NCBI GenBank assembly: GCA_041695085.1
Contig: JBGFRO010000028.1
Span: 21,961 to 85,960, forward strand
Direction: 5' to 3'
Origin: DYFT01 sp041695085
Lineage (GTDB): Bacteria; Bacteroidota; Ignavibacteria; UBA10030
Length of the DNA stretch: 64,000 bases
Shown here: positions 16,205 through 24,558 of the stretch, in pieces
Layout: each line of letters opens with the position of its first letter
Numbering within the stretch: position 1 is the first letter of the stretch
Position numbers and translations under genes: made by a program
The notes under the pieces: model-generated
What the model was told of the DNA's origin: nothing
What the model saw: the letters and a program-made list of their open reading frames with translations, nothing else
Database searches by the model: none

Positions 16205-16735
16205 CTACAATTCCGATGCTTCTTTCACCGCAGAGTACTCTAATCCTGGTATAAAGCCCTTGTGTAAGTACGTCCAGTATTCGTACTGTTGTATCTCGCG
16301 ATTCAGGTGATACACTTTTACTCGAACCCAATTGTCCAAGATAGCGCCCACTGCAACAGCAAAGGCGACCGGCACCATAAGGAAAAGATGAACTTCTGTT
16401 ACGCCCTCTTCCGTCATTTCTGATTTGATCTTGAGTATGTCAGCCAGCAATTGGGATATATTATTTCTTGTTACCCCCTCTGGTTTGTGATACGTGCGGA
16501 TCGGGATATTTCGGAGACCCTGTTGCTCTAAGAAAGGTTTAGCCTGTCCAGTGATGTCGGTGGGCTGGAGCGTTATTACCAGTGCCATCGGTTTCTGCGT
16601 GATTGCACTCCCGATTTCGCTGATCTTCCGCTTGTATCGATACGCCCGTGTGAAAAACAAGTATGCGGCCCACAAAAGGGGAACCGCTGAGAGAATCTGG
16701 ATGACGCTTGCTATGTTTCCAATTGTAGTCCACAT
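16205..16735 (-). CDS. Membrane-anchored SAVED-like protein (TM-SAVED)
   Basis: 176 aa. One N-terminal TM helix (about 8-29) and a basic stretch RAYRYKRK, then a short domain: MALVITLQPTD, an amphipathic helix, and EVHLFLMVPVAFAVAVGAI (114-132) followed by VKVYHLNREIQQYEYW (139-154). The order strand-P-x-A-x-x-x-G-strand-Y and a late Y-x-Y matches the second half of SAVED domains, which bind cyclic oligonucleotides in CBASS and in some type III systems. It is shorter than a full SAVED unit, so it may need to oligomerise. It starts 42 bases after cmr6 with a GGAAGTGAG ribosome site. The SAVED call is from motif memory only. Confidence 0.72.
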   Translation of the reverse strand: MWTTIGNIASVIQILSAVPLLWAAYLFFTRAYRYKRKISEIGSAITQKPMALVITLQPTDITGQAKPFLEQQGLRNIPIRTYHKPEGVTRNNISQLLADILKIKSEMTEEGVTEVHLFLMVPVAFAVAVGAILDNWVRVKVYHLNREIQQYEYWTYLHKGFIPGLEYSAVKEASEL

Positions 16736-16777
16736 GGTCTTCTCACTTCCACGTTGACGTTAGTGTTATGGTTAAGC

Positions 16778-17884
16778 TCATTCTTTCGGTTTTCCTTTGT
16801 ACGCAGCTGAAACGACTTGCCCGCTTTTCTTTTCGCGTTTGATTTCCACAAAGATAATAGAGCCAGGTCGCAAACCGAGTCCAGCCGGAGTCAACCCCGC
16901 GCACCGAATCACTTCCTCATATCCTTCAATCTGTACCTCAATCCATTTGTCGCCGAGGTTTTTTACTATTGCGATGATGGAGCCTGGGGGAGCAGTTGGT
17001 TTCGCCATTGCACCAATCTCAATAGCGCCAGTGGATGGATGCTGCGCAGCGCCTTGGACCGGTTCGAAGTACCCATACCCCGCATTGGTTTTGCCGCCGA
17101 TGCCCATATTCTCCAGACACCACTTGAGTAGTTTTTGTACGTACTCTCCCCACTCCACACTTGGAGCTGAGATTGCAAAGAGAAACTCTGAGTGGGGTCT
17201 TACGACCAGGAACGGCACGGGGTTAGGGTCATCGAAATCCGTGGGCCAATCAGAACCCTTGTTGTAATATTTCTTGTGATGAACTGTGATGACGTCGCGA
17301 TGGAAAGGCTTTCCATAAACTGAATTGGGATCATACCAGGCATCCCAAAAGACGAATTTGGAAGCAGACTTCGTATCGCCAAAGATGACTTTCAGTTGTG
17401 ATTTCATCTCATCAACTCGACGGTTGAATTCTTCCGCAGTAATCTCGCCTGATTGAATGCGCTTCCGTTCCATCTCTTCACAGGTCTGAAGCCATCTGCT
17501 TGCCCCACGATGGCACATGCCCTTGATCGCCGAGCCGGGTATGATGGGCATTCCATACGTGTGATGAACTGTCAGACCGACTTCGAGGGGGCTCTCATTT
17601 CCGAGTCCTACGGCAAGTGAGGAGACAAGTTGGGCGGTTACCGTCGTAGCGCCACGCCGTCTAATCAACTCTCTCCAGCGGTTGAACGCGTTTCGATAAG
17701 CATCAGATGAAGCAATCTTCGTGGCACGTTCAAGCACCCTTTCTTCCGGTGTCTCTGGTAGTTTGCTTCGCTCGTCGGGATTAGTAGGTTTATGCTCTTT
17801 GAGATAGCGCGTCAGAAGCAGACCAGCGTGGCTAGCCTGTTCCAGAGGAAGGCCATCAAGTTGAGAACGACATGCTTTAGTCAT
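16778..17884 (-). CDS. cmr6: Type III-B RAMP protein Cmr6
   Basis: A Cas7-group backbone subunit that caps the 3' end of the crRNA in the Cmr complex. Seen: the Cmr6 signature TVHHTYGMPIIPGSAIKGMCHRG is present in order (HHTYG, PIIPGSAIKG, CHRGA), and a second conserved block is LENMGIGGKTNAGYGYF. A C-terminal ~85-residue extension (IAIVKNLGDKWIEVQIEGYE) looks like an added OB-like segment. The ATG at 17884 overlaps the cmr5 stop by eight bases and is preferred over an ATG at 17911. Confidence 0.92.
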   Translation of the reverse strand: MTKACRSQLDGLPLEQASHAGLLLTRYLKEHKPTNPDERSKLPETPEERVLERATKIASSDAYRNAFNRWRELIRRRGATTVTAQLVSSLAVGLGNESPLEVGLTVHHTYGMPIIPGSAIKGMCHRGASRWLQTCEEMERKRIQSGEITAEEFNRRVDEMKSQLKVIFGDTKSASKFVFWDAWYDPNSVYGKPFHRDVITVHHKKYYNKGSDWPTDFDDPNPVPFLVVRPHSEFLFAISAPSVEWGEYVQKLLKWCLENMGIGGKTNAGYGYFEPVQGAAQHPSTGAIEIGAMAKPTAPPGSIIAIVKNLGDKWIEVQIEGYEEVIRCAGLTPAGLGLRPGSIIFVEIKREKKSGQVVSAAYKGKPKE

Positions 17885-18293
17885 GTTTAGCTTCCTCCGC
17901 AGCTCGAGCATCTTCGACCTTCAGGATTGAGACTGCAAACCGTTTGAAGTACACCCAGGATGTAAGCACTTGTCGTGTGTAAAGCATGTATTGGCTGGCA
18001 CTGTCTTCTCTAATCCGCTTTAAGAGTGTTGCCGGATCAGCGAATCCAAGTATCTTGGAGACATGCTCAAGGAGAAGCTTATGCGCTTCATTTCGGTTCG
18101 ACTTTCCTCCTGAAGTGGGAGTCATCTTGTCGAACGAAAATGCTACTGCTTGACACAAACCACACGTACGTACCATTACAGGAAAACTATGGCACAAACC
18201 GCCGTAGATATCTCTGATCTCCTTCTCTTTGCCTTCAACTTCTCCCACCAACTTAGCAGCTGTCGATAGCAGTTCTTGCGCTCGCGTTTTCAT
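17877..18293 (-). CDS. cmr5: Type III-B small subunit Cmr5
   Basis: A 138-aa all-helical small subunit (Cas11 type) that lines the Cmr complex between Cas10 and the target RNA. Starting at MKTRAQELLSTAAKLVGEVE, it reads GLCHSFPVMVRTCGLCQAVAF, LLLEHVSKILG and MLYTRQVLTSWVYFKRFAVS, matching the Cmr5 pattern (polar N-helix, G-L-x-x-A-x-x-F, Y-x-x-x-x-x-x-A/S-x-x-x-x-x-W-x-K-R-F-A). The ATG at 18293 overlaps the cmr4 stop (ATGA). A longer in-frame reading upstream lies inside cmr4 and is discarded. Confidence 0.92.
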   Translation of the reverse strand: MKTRAQELLSTAAKLVGEVEGKEKEIRDIYGGLCHSFPVMVRTCGLCQAVAFSFDKMTPTSGGKSNRNEAHKLLLEHVSKILGFADPATLLKRIREDSASQYMLYTRQVLTSWVYFKRFAVSILKVEDARAAEEAKHD

Positions 18294-19246
18294 GGCATCA
18301 CCACCCGGCACAGTCCACGACCGACTGAGGCGTTGCCGCCAATTTGAATAACAATCGGTTGTGAGTTTACTGTGCCTTCCTGTTTTTGGTTTCCTTCTTG
18401 CTCTTTCTTTGTCTGCAAAGCATTGTAGAAGCTCTTCAGCAGTTCCGACCTGTCCTGCCGGTAGGAATCGGCTACGAGTACAGGACCAACAAAAACAGCC
18501 TCGGCGGGAACAGCTTCTTCGTACCATAGCCCACCCTTACGTACAACCTTGTTTTCATCTTCGAGAGCAACTCGAGCCTGAATCTCAGTAGCCGTTTCGC
18601 TCAGGAAGTTGAACACCTCATCACTGACAATGGCGAAGCGTGAGACAAATTCATTTATGCCTAATCCGACAGCCGTTGCGATACCTCTGGCAATGTCTCC
18701 AACTTCTTTGCGGCGTTCAACGTTCAAGTCCATGTCTTCGAGATACACTTTTCCGCTGACCAGCACGCTATTCTCTTCGGGGAGAAGAGCTGTCAGTGGA
18801 TCAGGTGGGTTCTCAGGAATCTTGGATAGAAACTGGAGTGACAATCCAATAGCATCTACATCGCGTTTCAACCGTTGGAGAATCAAAGGACAGGTCACGT
18901 AGGCAAACGTGCCGAAGAAGCTCCTTACCGGCAGACAGAGAATTCGCTGATCTCCGAACACTACCGGTCCGGCACTAATCTCGTCCCCGTAAATCTTGTC
19001 TGCATCCTTTTCCGCCATCTTTTTGGCGTCTTCAAATGATTTTCCTGATGAGATCAATTCATCTGTCTTTTTCCGTTCGTGCGCATCTCGAAGGACACCC
19101 TTCAGGCTGCTTGCCGGAATCATTGGCCAGCCCGTTGCCTTTTCGCGGGCGATTGGCTGGTCTATTATTGCTGCAGCTTGTCCGGTTCCGGAGTGGACCG
19201 GTGTGATCGCATGCAGATAGAGCAGTTTGGCAAATGCAGTACTCAT
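18290..19246 (-). CDS. cmr4: Type III-B RAMP protein Cmr4 (target RNA nuclease)
   Basis: The Cas7-type backbone subunit that cuts target RNA at regular intervals. Starting at MSTAFAKLLYLHAITPVHSG, the next segment AAAIIDQPIAREKATGWPMI carries D29, at the place of the catalytic Asp known for Cmr4, followed by PASSLKGVLRD. The end carries GGNASVGRGLCRVV, the usual Gly-rich loop. The start overlaps the cmr3 stop (ATGA), which fixes it over an ATG ten codons upstream. RNA cleavage by the complex is therefore predicted to be active. Confidence 0.93.
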   Translation of the reverse strand: MSTAFAKLLYLHAITPVHSGTGQAAAIIDQPIAREKATGWPMIPASSLKGVLRDAHERKKTDELISSGKSFEDAKKMAEKDADKIYGDEISAGPVVFGDQRILCLPVRSFFGTFAYVTCPLILQRLKRDVDAIGLSLQFLSKIPENPPDPLTALLPEENSVLVSGKVYLEDMDLNVERRKEVGDIARGIATAVGLGINEFVSRFAIVSDEVFNFLSETATEIQARVALEDENKVVRKGGLWYEEAVPAEAVFVGPVLVADSYRQDRSELLKSFYNALQTKKEQEGNQKQEGTVNSQPIVIQIGGNASVGRGLCRVVMP

Positions 19247-20403
19247 AACGCGTCTCCTTGCTTGTTGTAATTCCAAATGCCCCAGAGTGCAAGCCCAAAA
19301 CCATCTGCACGATCAAGGGGATTATCACTAACAGGTTGTAGCCAAGCTTGATCAACAGGAAAACCAGGGCTCCCTTCAATCTCGAAGAAGTACACAGATC
19401 CAGCGGGCACCATCCACTGAACCGGTTTGGGCTGTTTATGCAGATAGTCCCATCCGCTGACAGGCTCGCGCCGCTTCACTGCCGCCGCTATAAGCTTTAA
19501 CTTGCAGCCTTTGAGAGCTGGTGGCAGTTCATTTGAGTAACCATCGAGCCAACCCGGTTTCCAGCCACCTGCAAAGATCGCCGGAGTTGCCAAAATCATC
19601 TTCACCCGATTTGCAGAGGAGAATGTTGTTTTCAATTCCTCGGGACAAGCGGGCCAATCGCTCTCTTCCCCGGCTTCAACCGCAGCCGATCTGTTCTCGC
19701 CGCCGAGTTGTCCCACACCAATTGGATTACCATTCTCTGAATTGACCTTTGCGATAAGTGACCATTTGTCCTTCTGCTTCTTCTGGAATTGTTCCCACTT
19801 GTGTTTCTCGAAGCTGAGGAACTGCGCGCTGAAGAGTCTGCCTTCTTGGCTTGTTCCCATCTCATCGGAAATCTCGACGTGCACTCGCTCTTCTCGGGGA
19901 AGACCTCTAACTGTGTTTTGTGGTACAGAAAAATTGTCTCCCGAAGGATAAAGCAGCCACTCCTCCATATCCTGCGATTCCCAGAAATTGTAATCCGTCT
20001 CGGGCTTCACATCCTCTTTAATGTCCAACGGCTGAATACCATCAGGAATGTCTGTCGCTCGCATAGCATCTTTTCGAGGACGCAGGCACATTACTTTTGG
20101 GTTATCTGACTTATCCTTGTATATCAGCGCATCGGCCGGAGCATGAAACACAAGACTATTGTTCAATTTGAGGATGGGACCGGCAATCTCGATCTTCCGC
20201 ATCTTGTTTGCCTTATCTTGGTTCCATTCCCATTCTCCCGGTTCTTTATTTCCGATGCGCGTTCTCAAGAAGCCGGCAATGGTTCCGGGCCAGGGAGTGG
20301 CAAGCGTTCGTGCGTTGAATGCGCCGGGCTCGTTGGAGAACGGACGGCCATCTCGAAAGAGAAGGGGGTCAATACCGCGTATGCGAACGATTTGTTCGTT
20401 CAT
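19243..20403 (-). CDS. cmr3: Type III-B RAMP protein Cmr3
   Basis: A 386-aa Cas5-group subunit that holds the crRNA 5' handle next to Cas10. Typical Cmr3 motifs: IRGIDPLLFRDGRPFSNE near the N-terminus, TLATPWPGTIAGFLRTRIG, a middle region with RGLPREERVHVEISDE, and a C-terminal YFFEIEGSPG then GFGLALWGIW. Its start overlaps the cas10 stop by four bases, in line with tight stoichiometric expression. Confidence 0.92.
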   Translation of the reverse strand: MNEQIVRIRGIDPLLFRDGRPFSNEPGAFNARTLATPWPGTIAGFLRTRIGNKEPGEWEWNQDKANKMRKIEIAGPILKLNNSLVFHAPADALIYKDKSDNPKVMCLRPRKDAMRATDIPDGIQPLDIKEDVKPETDYNFWESQDMEEWLLYPSGDNFSVPQNTVRGLPREERVHVEISDEMGTSQEGRLFSAQFLSFEKHKWEQFQKKQKDKWSLIAKVNSENGNPIGVGQLGGENRSAAVEAGEESDWPACPEELKTTFSSANRVKMILATPAIFAGGWKPGWLDGYSNELPPALKGCKLKLIAAAVKRREPVSGWDYLHKQPKPVQWMVPAGSVYFFEIEGSPGFPVDQAWLQPVSDNPLDRADGFGLALWGIWNYNKQGDAL

Positions 20404-22145
20404 TGGTTTACCTCGTAGGTTGATAGGAAACGAGCAATCACAAGTTTCTTCGCGAAGTCTTCAAGTTTCCGTGGACTTTTCTCAAAGTCTGGCAACGGAA
20501 GTGACGTTTTCTTCTCTTTGCGTTCATAGATGCGATTTGCTTCTTCCTGCAAACGGTCAACTGGCATTTCTTCGGCTTGGAATTCACGCGCCAGCGTTCG
20601 CAATTCATACGGAAACCCACGGGCGAGGCCGTTGCGAAAGGCATCAATCCAGTCTTGCCAGTCGGTTACATCGTATTGATCATTCCATCTCTCTGCCACA
20701 AGGATTGGCTCGCCGGCACGGGTGTGCAGGGCAACCGCAAGCGCATTGCGATGGTTCTTCGCTTCCTTTTCAGCGGCCCGCGCATGCTCAAGCGACACCA
20801 AAAGTGGATCCATATGATGCACGATGGCAATGGCCACTGATAGCGAGCCTCCGGGCTTACCGGTCTTATTAAGTGCGTCTATAGCGTTCTTGATGTCCTC
20901 TTTGCTGGTGAGAATCTCTCGGAATTTTCCAGCGAGGGATGCAGCACATTTCAATGCCTGGTTCAGAGGAAGGAGTGCGAGCACATCATCACCCCCGGAA
21001 TAAATGCGAAAACCGTTATGATCCGTTTCGACAATTGCCCTCGCTTTTCGAGCAAAGTCGGATAGTAGCTGCGAGAATGTGTGATGTTTTTCCTTACTCT
21101 TCAGTTCGCCAATGAGTGCACCCATTCTATCACCGTCGGCTGCAACGATGGCGTAATAGGGTGGGCATTCGGAGCCTCGGTAACCGAGAGATTTGGCAGC
21201 ATCCAGAATCGTTTTTCGCCATTGAGGAATGTCTTGATTGCTGAGCAGTTTCAAAACTTCGTCGCGACGCTTGTCGTACTTTTTGTCTTGAGCCTTTTGT
21301 AGCGCCTCGATTTCTTCTTCCAGGCGGTTAGGGAACATGAGATCGCCCATGTCAATCCCTGACGGACTTTGCTCAACCAGTGTATTCAGTTCAGTCAAAG
21401 CATTCTTGAGGACGTTCTGATCCGGATGAGTGGCGACTTTCTGAACTGCGGGCAAGATGGCCTGTGCGGCCATCCGAGATGTTGAGAAGACGTTCTTCAA
21501 CTTGTCTCCACGAACGCGCTTAAGAAGGGACAACGCATCAAGCGTCTCACGTTGCTTCAGCCAAAGCGGGTGCGTTTGATACTCTTGTGGGACGGCTTCC
21601 TTTCCGGAGATTTTCAGTACACAGTCCCTCGAAGGATCGAGTGGGCTCTTTGGGCGGTTGTTCACTTTGTCTGGTTGTAGGAAGTCGCGAAGTGCTTTTC
21701 GACCTGCTAGTAAGCGATCGAGCTGTTGACGTTTGCTTTCGTATGTTCCCTCTTGCCCATCCCACTCCAGCCATGCTGAATAGAATTCCAAGAAGCTCTC
21801 AATCTGTTTGTTGGCATTGTCTTCGTCAAAATGGGATTTGGGGATCTGTTCCATAGCGTCTCTCCATACCTCGCGCAGATAGTCAAGTGCGGCGTTCCTG
21901 CATTCTTTAGAAACTGTCGCAGGATCGGCGTTTGTAATCTCGGCAATGATTTTGTTTGGGCCATCCGTATTGGGATTGGCTGGGAAGATGAGGGTGCCGT
22001 ACCTCTTGTCAACGATGTGATTGACAATGGTGTTAGCAATTTCTACCAAAAGTTGGGAACCGGCATACAGGTCTGCCGTCCGCCGAGCCGCAGCGATGAA
22101 GTCCTGAACAGGACCGATAGAGATGGCGAGAAGATGCTTGCTCAT
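20400..22145 (-). CDS. cmr2: Cas10/Cmr2 large subunit without HD domain
   Basis: 581 aa, clearly shorter than full Cmr2 (about 850-1000 aa). It begins directly with the first palm element MSKHLLAISIGPVQDFIAAA, so the N-terminal HD DNase domain is absent. The second palm has AADGDRMGAL (335-344) and the cyclase motif YSGGDDVLALLP with GGDD at 384-387, so cyclic oligoadenylate synthesis should be possible on target RNA binding. It thus lacks its own DNase and would depend on cOA-driven effectors, fitting the CARF and SAVED genes in this operon. It overlaps cmr1 and cmr3 by four bases each. Confidence 0.94.
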   Translation of the reverse strand: MSKHLLAISIGPVQDFIAAARRTADLYAGSQLLVEIANTIVNHIVDKRYGTLIFPANPNTDGPNKIIAEITNADPATVSKECRNAALDYLREVWRDAMEQIPKSHFDEDNANKQIESFLEFYSAWLEWDGQEGTYESKRQQLDRLLAGRKALRDFLQPDKVNNRPKSPLDPSRDCVLKISGKEAVPQEYQTHPLWLKQRETLDALSLLKRVRGDKLKNVFSTSRMAAQAILPAVQKVATHPDQNVLKNALTELNTLVEQSPSGIDMGDLMFPNRLEEEIEALQKAQDKKYDKRRDEVLKLLSNQDIPQWRKTILDAAKSLGYRGSECPPYYAIVAADGDRMGALIGELKSKEKHHTFSQLLSDFARKARAIVETDHNGFRIYSGGDDVLALLPLNQALKCAASLAGKFREILTSKEDIKNAIDALNKTGKPGGSLSVAIAIVHHMDPLLVSLEHARAAEKEAKNHRNALAVALHTRAGEPILVAERWNDQYDVTDWQDWIDAFRNGLARGFPYELRTLAREFQAEEMPVDRLQEEANRIYERKEKKTSLPLPDFEKSPRKLEDFAKKLVIARFLSTYEVNQ

Positions 22146-23422
22146 AGCGTCACCTCAATCACATTCGTCGCACCCCATATCTTTTTCGCTGCTGCAGTGA
22201 CCGCTTGGAGTGGATCTGTAGCACCGAGAGCTGTCAAGACTTTGTCCGAAGTTGGGATTTTGAGATCCACCTTATCCTTATCGATGGCAATCTTCTCCGG
22301 CTTTGGCGCCGAGAGAATTGCCACCATGGGACACACTGACCCGTCAGCAAACATGATTGGCTTTAGGATTACGGGTGATGACATTCGACCCGTCTCAGAT
22401 GCTTCTATAGCAAACTTAGTGTAAGGTGCATTGTCGAACCACTGATAGATAATCGGTAGGCCAAGAAATGGTTTGGCCAATGCAAGTGAACTTGGACGGG
22501 GACTCTTTGGAAAATAACTCTTCACCAGAACTTTCCTGTAATCATCCCAATCACAGTTTGATGTCGGATCATAATTGGATCTTACCGGTGGAATATGTCC
22601 CTTTCTGAATCTTGCCCAGAACGCGCCAAGAGTTCTCCATGCAACCTCTGATGCAGAGAGGTTATTGTCAGCCTTGCATCCTTCCCCAATAATCACGGTA
22701 GCGTCTTTCAGAAGAGTGTGACTCGTGCTGGCAGGGTTCCCAACTATCAGAGATTTCATCCAAGACCCTATCCTTTCCTTGTCACGAACTGGTGGTAACC
22801 ATTCATTTGTATTATTGCCAATCACTTGCAGCGCGCCACATCCACGTCTTGTTCTCGCCCCAACTCCCCCAAAGGTCAGCCATGCTTTTACGGCATTCCT
22901 AATACTCTTAACTTCCTCTACACTTATATCCTCATATTCTTTCGTCTTCACATTCCATCTTTGGTGCACGACGAGTTGAAGTTCAAATTTCACACCCTTC
23001 CGTGCAGTTGCTTCAGGTATCTGCTCTTTCTTTTGTGCTTGGAAAGGAAATATGAAGTAGCCTTCCCTTGGTCCATGCTTGCTGATTTCTTTCGGCGCCA
23101 ATTCGCTTTGTTTCTTTTCTTCACCAGCCTCGGTGAGTTTCGACATCAACGACAGCACGCCCGGCAGTTCCATGCTACCCCAAATAGCCTTCTCTTTATC
23201 AAACATCGCTTCGGCGGAAGGAAAAGTCGCGCCCGCCGTTGCTCTCCACCAGAACCGCAACTGGCCTCGTATCGCTGCTGGCCGAATTACGCAAACCGGA
23301 TCAACCTCGCGCGCCTTGTATCCGCCGCCGAACATCGGTGTAACGACTTTGAGAGTGAGATTTATCTCGTGCCGTTCAGATGGTTTCTTCCACTCAGGTG
23401 GCTTAGGCAAGTTTCGTGGCAT
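22142..23422 (-). CDS. cmr1: Type III-B RAMP protein Cmr1
   Basis: 426 aa, a Cas7-like subunit at the crRNA 3' side of the Cmr complex. The N-terminus has LTLKVVTPMFGGGYKAREVD and the strongly conserved IRPAAIRGQLRFWWRA, then the Gly-rich WLTFGGVGARTRRGCGALQV. An AGGAGA ribosome site lies seven bases upstream of the ATG. It is the first gene of the uninterrupted cmr1-cmr6 run, with 4-8 base overlaps throughout. Confidence 0.94.
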   Translation of the reverse strand: MPRNLPKPPEWKKPSERHEINLTLKVVTPMFGGGYKAREVDPVCVIRPAAIRGQLRFWWRATAGATFPSAEAMFDKEKAIWGSMELPGVLSLMSKLTEAGEEKKQSELAPKEISKHGPREGYFIFPFQAQKKEQIPEATARKGVKFELQLVVHQRWNVKTKEYEDISVEEVKSIRNAVKAWLTFGGVGARTRRGCGALQVIGNNTNEWLPPVRDKERIGSWMKSLIVGNPASTSHTLLKDATVIIGEGCKADNNLSASEVAWRTLGAFWARFRKGHIPPVRSNYDPTSNCDWDDYRKVLVKSYFPKSPRPSSLALAKPFLGLPIIYQWFDNAPYTKFAIEASETGRMSSPVILKPIMFADGSVCPMVAILSAPKPEKIAIDKDKVDLKIPTSDKVLTALGATDPLQAVTAAAKKIWGATNVIEVTL

Positions 23423-23460
23423 GGTGTTTTTCTCCTAATTGCGTCTTAATTGAGTGTACT

Positions 23461-23580
23461 TCATCGCTTCCAGGGTGACAATTCGGATTTATCAGCACCC
23501 TCCACATTCTCGCGCAGTTTGTTCGTCGCAAAGATATAGCGTTGGTTGCCGGATGTTTCAATGAGAAAGATGTACATCAT
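23461..23580 (-). CDS. 39-aa mini-ORF resembling the N-terminus of a Cas10-like polymerase
   Basis: Starts ATGATG after a strong GGAGG (seven bases upstream) and ends in TGA. The peptide reads MMYIFLIETSGNQRYIFATN then KLRENVEGADKSELSPWKR. I recall the pattern FLIETSGNQxYIFATNKLREN as the opening of large Cas10-like/palm proteins found near type III loci, where it continues for hundreds of residues; here it stops after 39. It could be a truncated remnant of a second CRISPR polymerase-like gene or a true small protein. It lies 38 bases before cmr1 and could also provide translational entry to the operon. The rest of 23423-23621 has no other gene. Confidence 0.55.
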   Translation of the reverse strand: MMYIFLIETSGNQRYIFATNKLRENVEGADKSELSPWKR

Positions 23581-23621
23581 AGAAAGACCTCCGCTGTGAA
23601 AGGAAAAGTATGTGGCTATTT

Positions 23622-24434
23622 CTAACCGAGATTCTGTACAACGTTCGTCAACACTTGCAGAATTTCTGCCATACTGCGCTCAAACATCGCCCGCACATCC
23701 TCCAGTGTCCATCCCGTCACATCCAGAATCCACCGCACTACTACAACAAGCAGCGCCACACCTGCGATCGCAATGCCGATGACCATAGCGTTGAAGGCAA
23801 TGAACGCTATGGCTGCCACAATCGGCTTGAGAATCGAAGCACCGAGCCAGACCAGAAGTGCAATTGCGGCGATCTTGATGCCGAGTTCAAGCCAGCTTCG
23901 CGGGTCTCTTCCCTTGCGCTGAGCCAGCTGGAAACTGAACTCCAAATCCTTTCCATCCTTAACGATTGTTCGCCCGTTGTCGTCGGTAAGCTTAATCGAT
24001 GGATAGAGTCCTTCCCGTCCCCAGAGCAAGTTCGCCGCTTCGCCCGTGGTCTCGCGTTCAACTCGCACGTGGCGATATCGTGCTGCACCACCAGCGACGA
24101 TAGTGAGACGCAATACTTCCTGCCCGCCATCGAACGGGAAGGCAATTCTCAGTTGGCGGCCTGCGTTTTCAGCAAGGGCTTGAAGTTTGGTGTATTGGGA
24201 CTTGATCGTCTGAGCAAGCTCCTCCATATCGGTGGTTAACGTAACATCTGGCGCTTGCCGTGTCCGTGGTGTTCTCGATCGACTTTCTCCAAGTTGTGTA
24301 TGAGCCCCTTCATTGAGTTCTTCGGTTGCCGTCACATGGCTGCATCCTACGAAAAATGGGGCTGTCATGGCAGATGCAAGAACGATCGATGCGTCCCACA
24401 AAAATTCTCGCCGTGTCCGTTGTGCGTTGTTCAT
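23622..24434 (-). CDS. Exported lipoprotein with C-terminal membrane hairpin, unknown
   Basis: 270 aa. The N-terminus has a twin-arginine-like signal (RTRREFLWDAS) and a lipobox-like FFVGC with Cys31, so a Tat-exported lipoprotein is possible. A middle soluble part follows (TDMEELAQTIKSQYTKLQAL, then a beta-rich region VLRLTIVAGGAARYRHVRV). At 184-234 a long hydrophobic hairpin follows (IKIAAIALLVWLGASILKPI and later VIGIAIAGVALLVVVVRWIL). The tail is amphipathic. Family not recognised. It lies inside the CRISPR gene run, same strand, between the CARF-wHTH gene and the Cas10-like mini-ORF, so a link to the membrane effector cassette is conceivable but unproven. Confidence 0.65.
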   Translation of the reverse strand: MNNAQRTRREFLWDASIVLASAMTAPFFVGCSHVTATEELNEGAHTQLGESRSRTPRTRQAPDVTLTTDMEELAQTIKSQYTKLQALAENAGRQLRIAFPFDGGQEVLRLTIVAGGAARYRHVRVERETTGEAANLLWGREGLYPSIKLTDDNGRTIVKDGKDLEFSFQLAQRKGRDPRSWLELGIKIAAIALLVWLGASILKPIVAAIAFIAFNAMVIGIAIAGVALLVVVVRWILDVTGWTLEDVRAMFERSMAEILQVLTNVVQNLG

Positions 24435-24558
24435 ATTTCTATCCTCTCTTCATAGAGTTTGTTGATTCGTGACGAAGAGGGGAAAGCTCCTCGTTCAAAA
24501 ACAACATACTCCCCTTTTTCCTTTCTTTCCACAAAGAGAACGTTCCCGGACATGCCAT

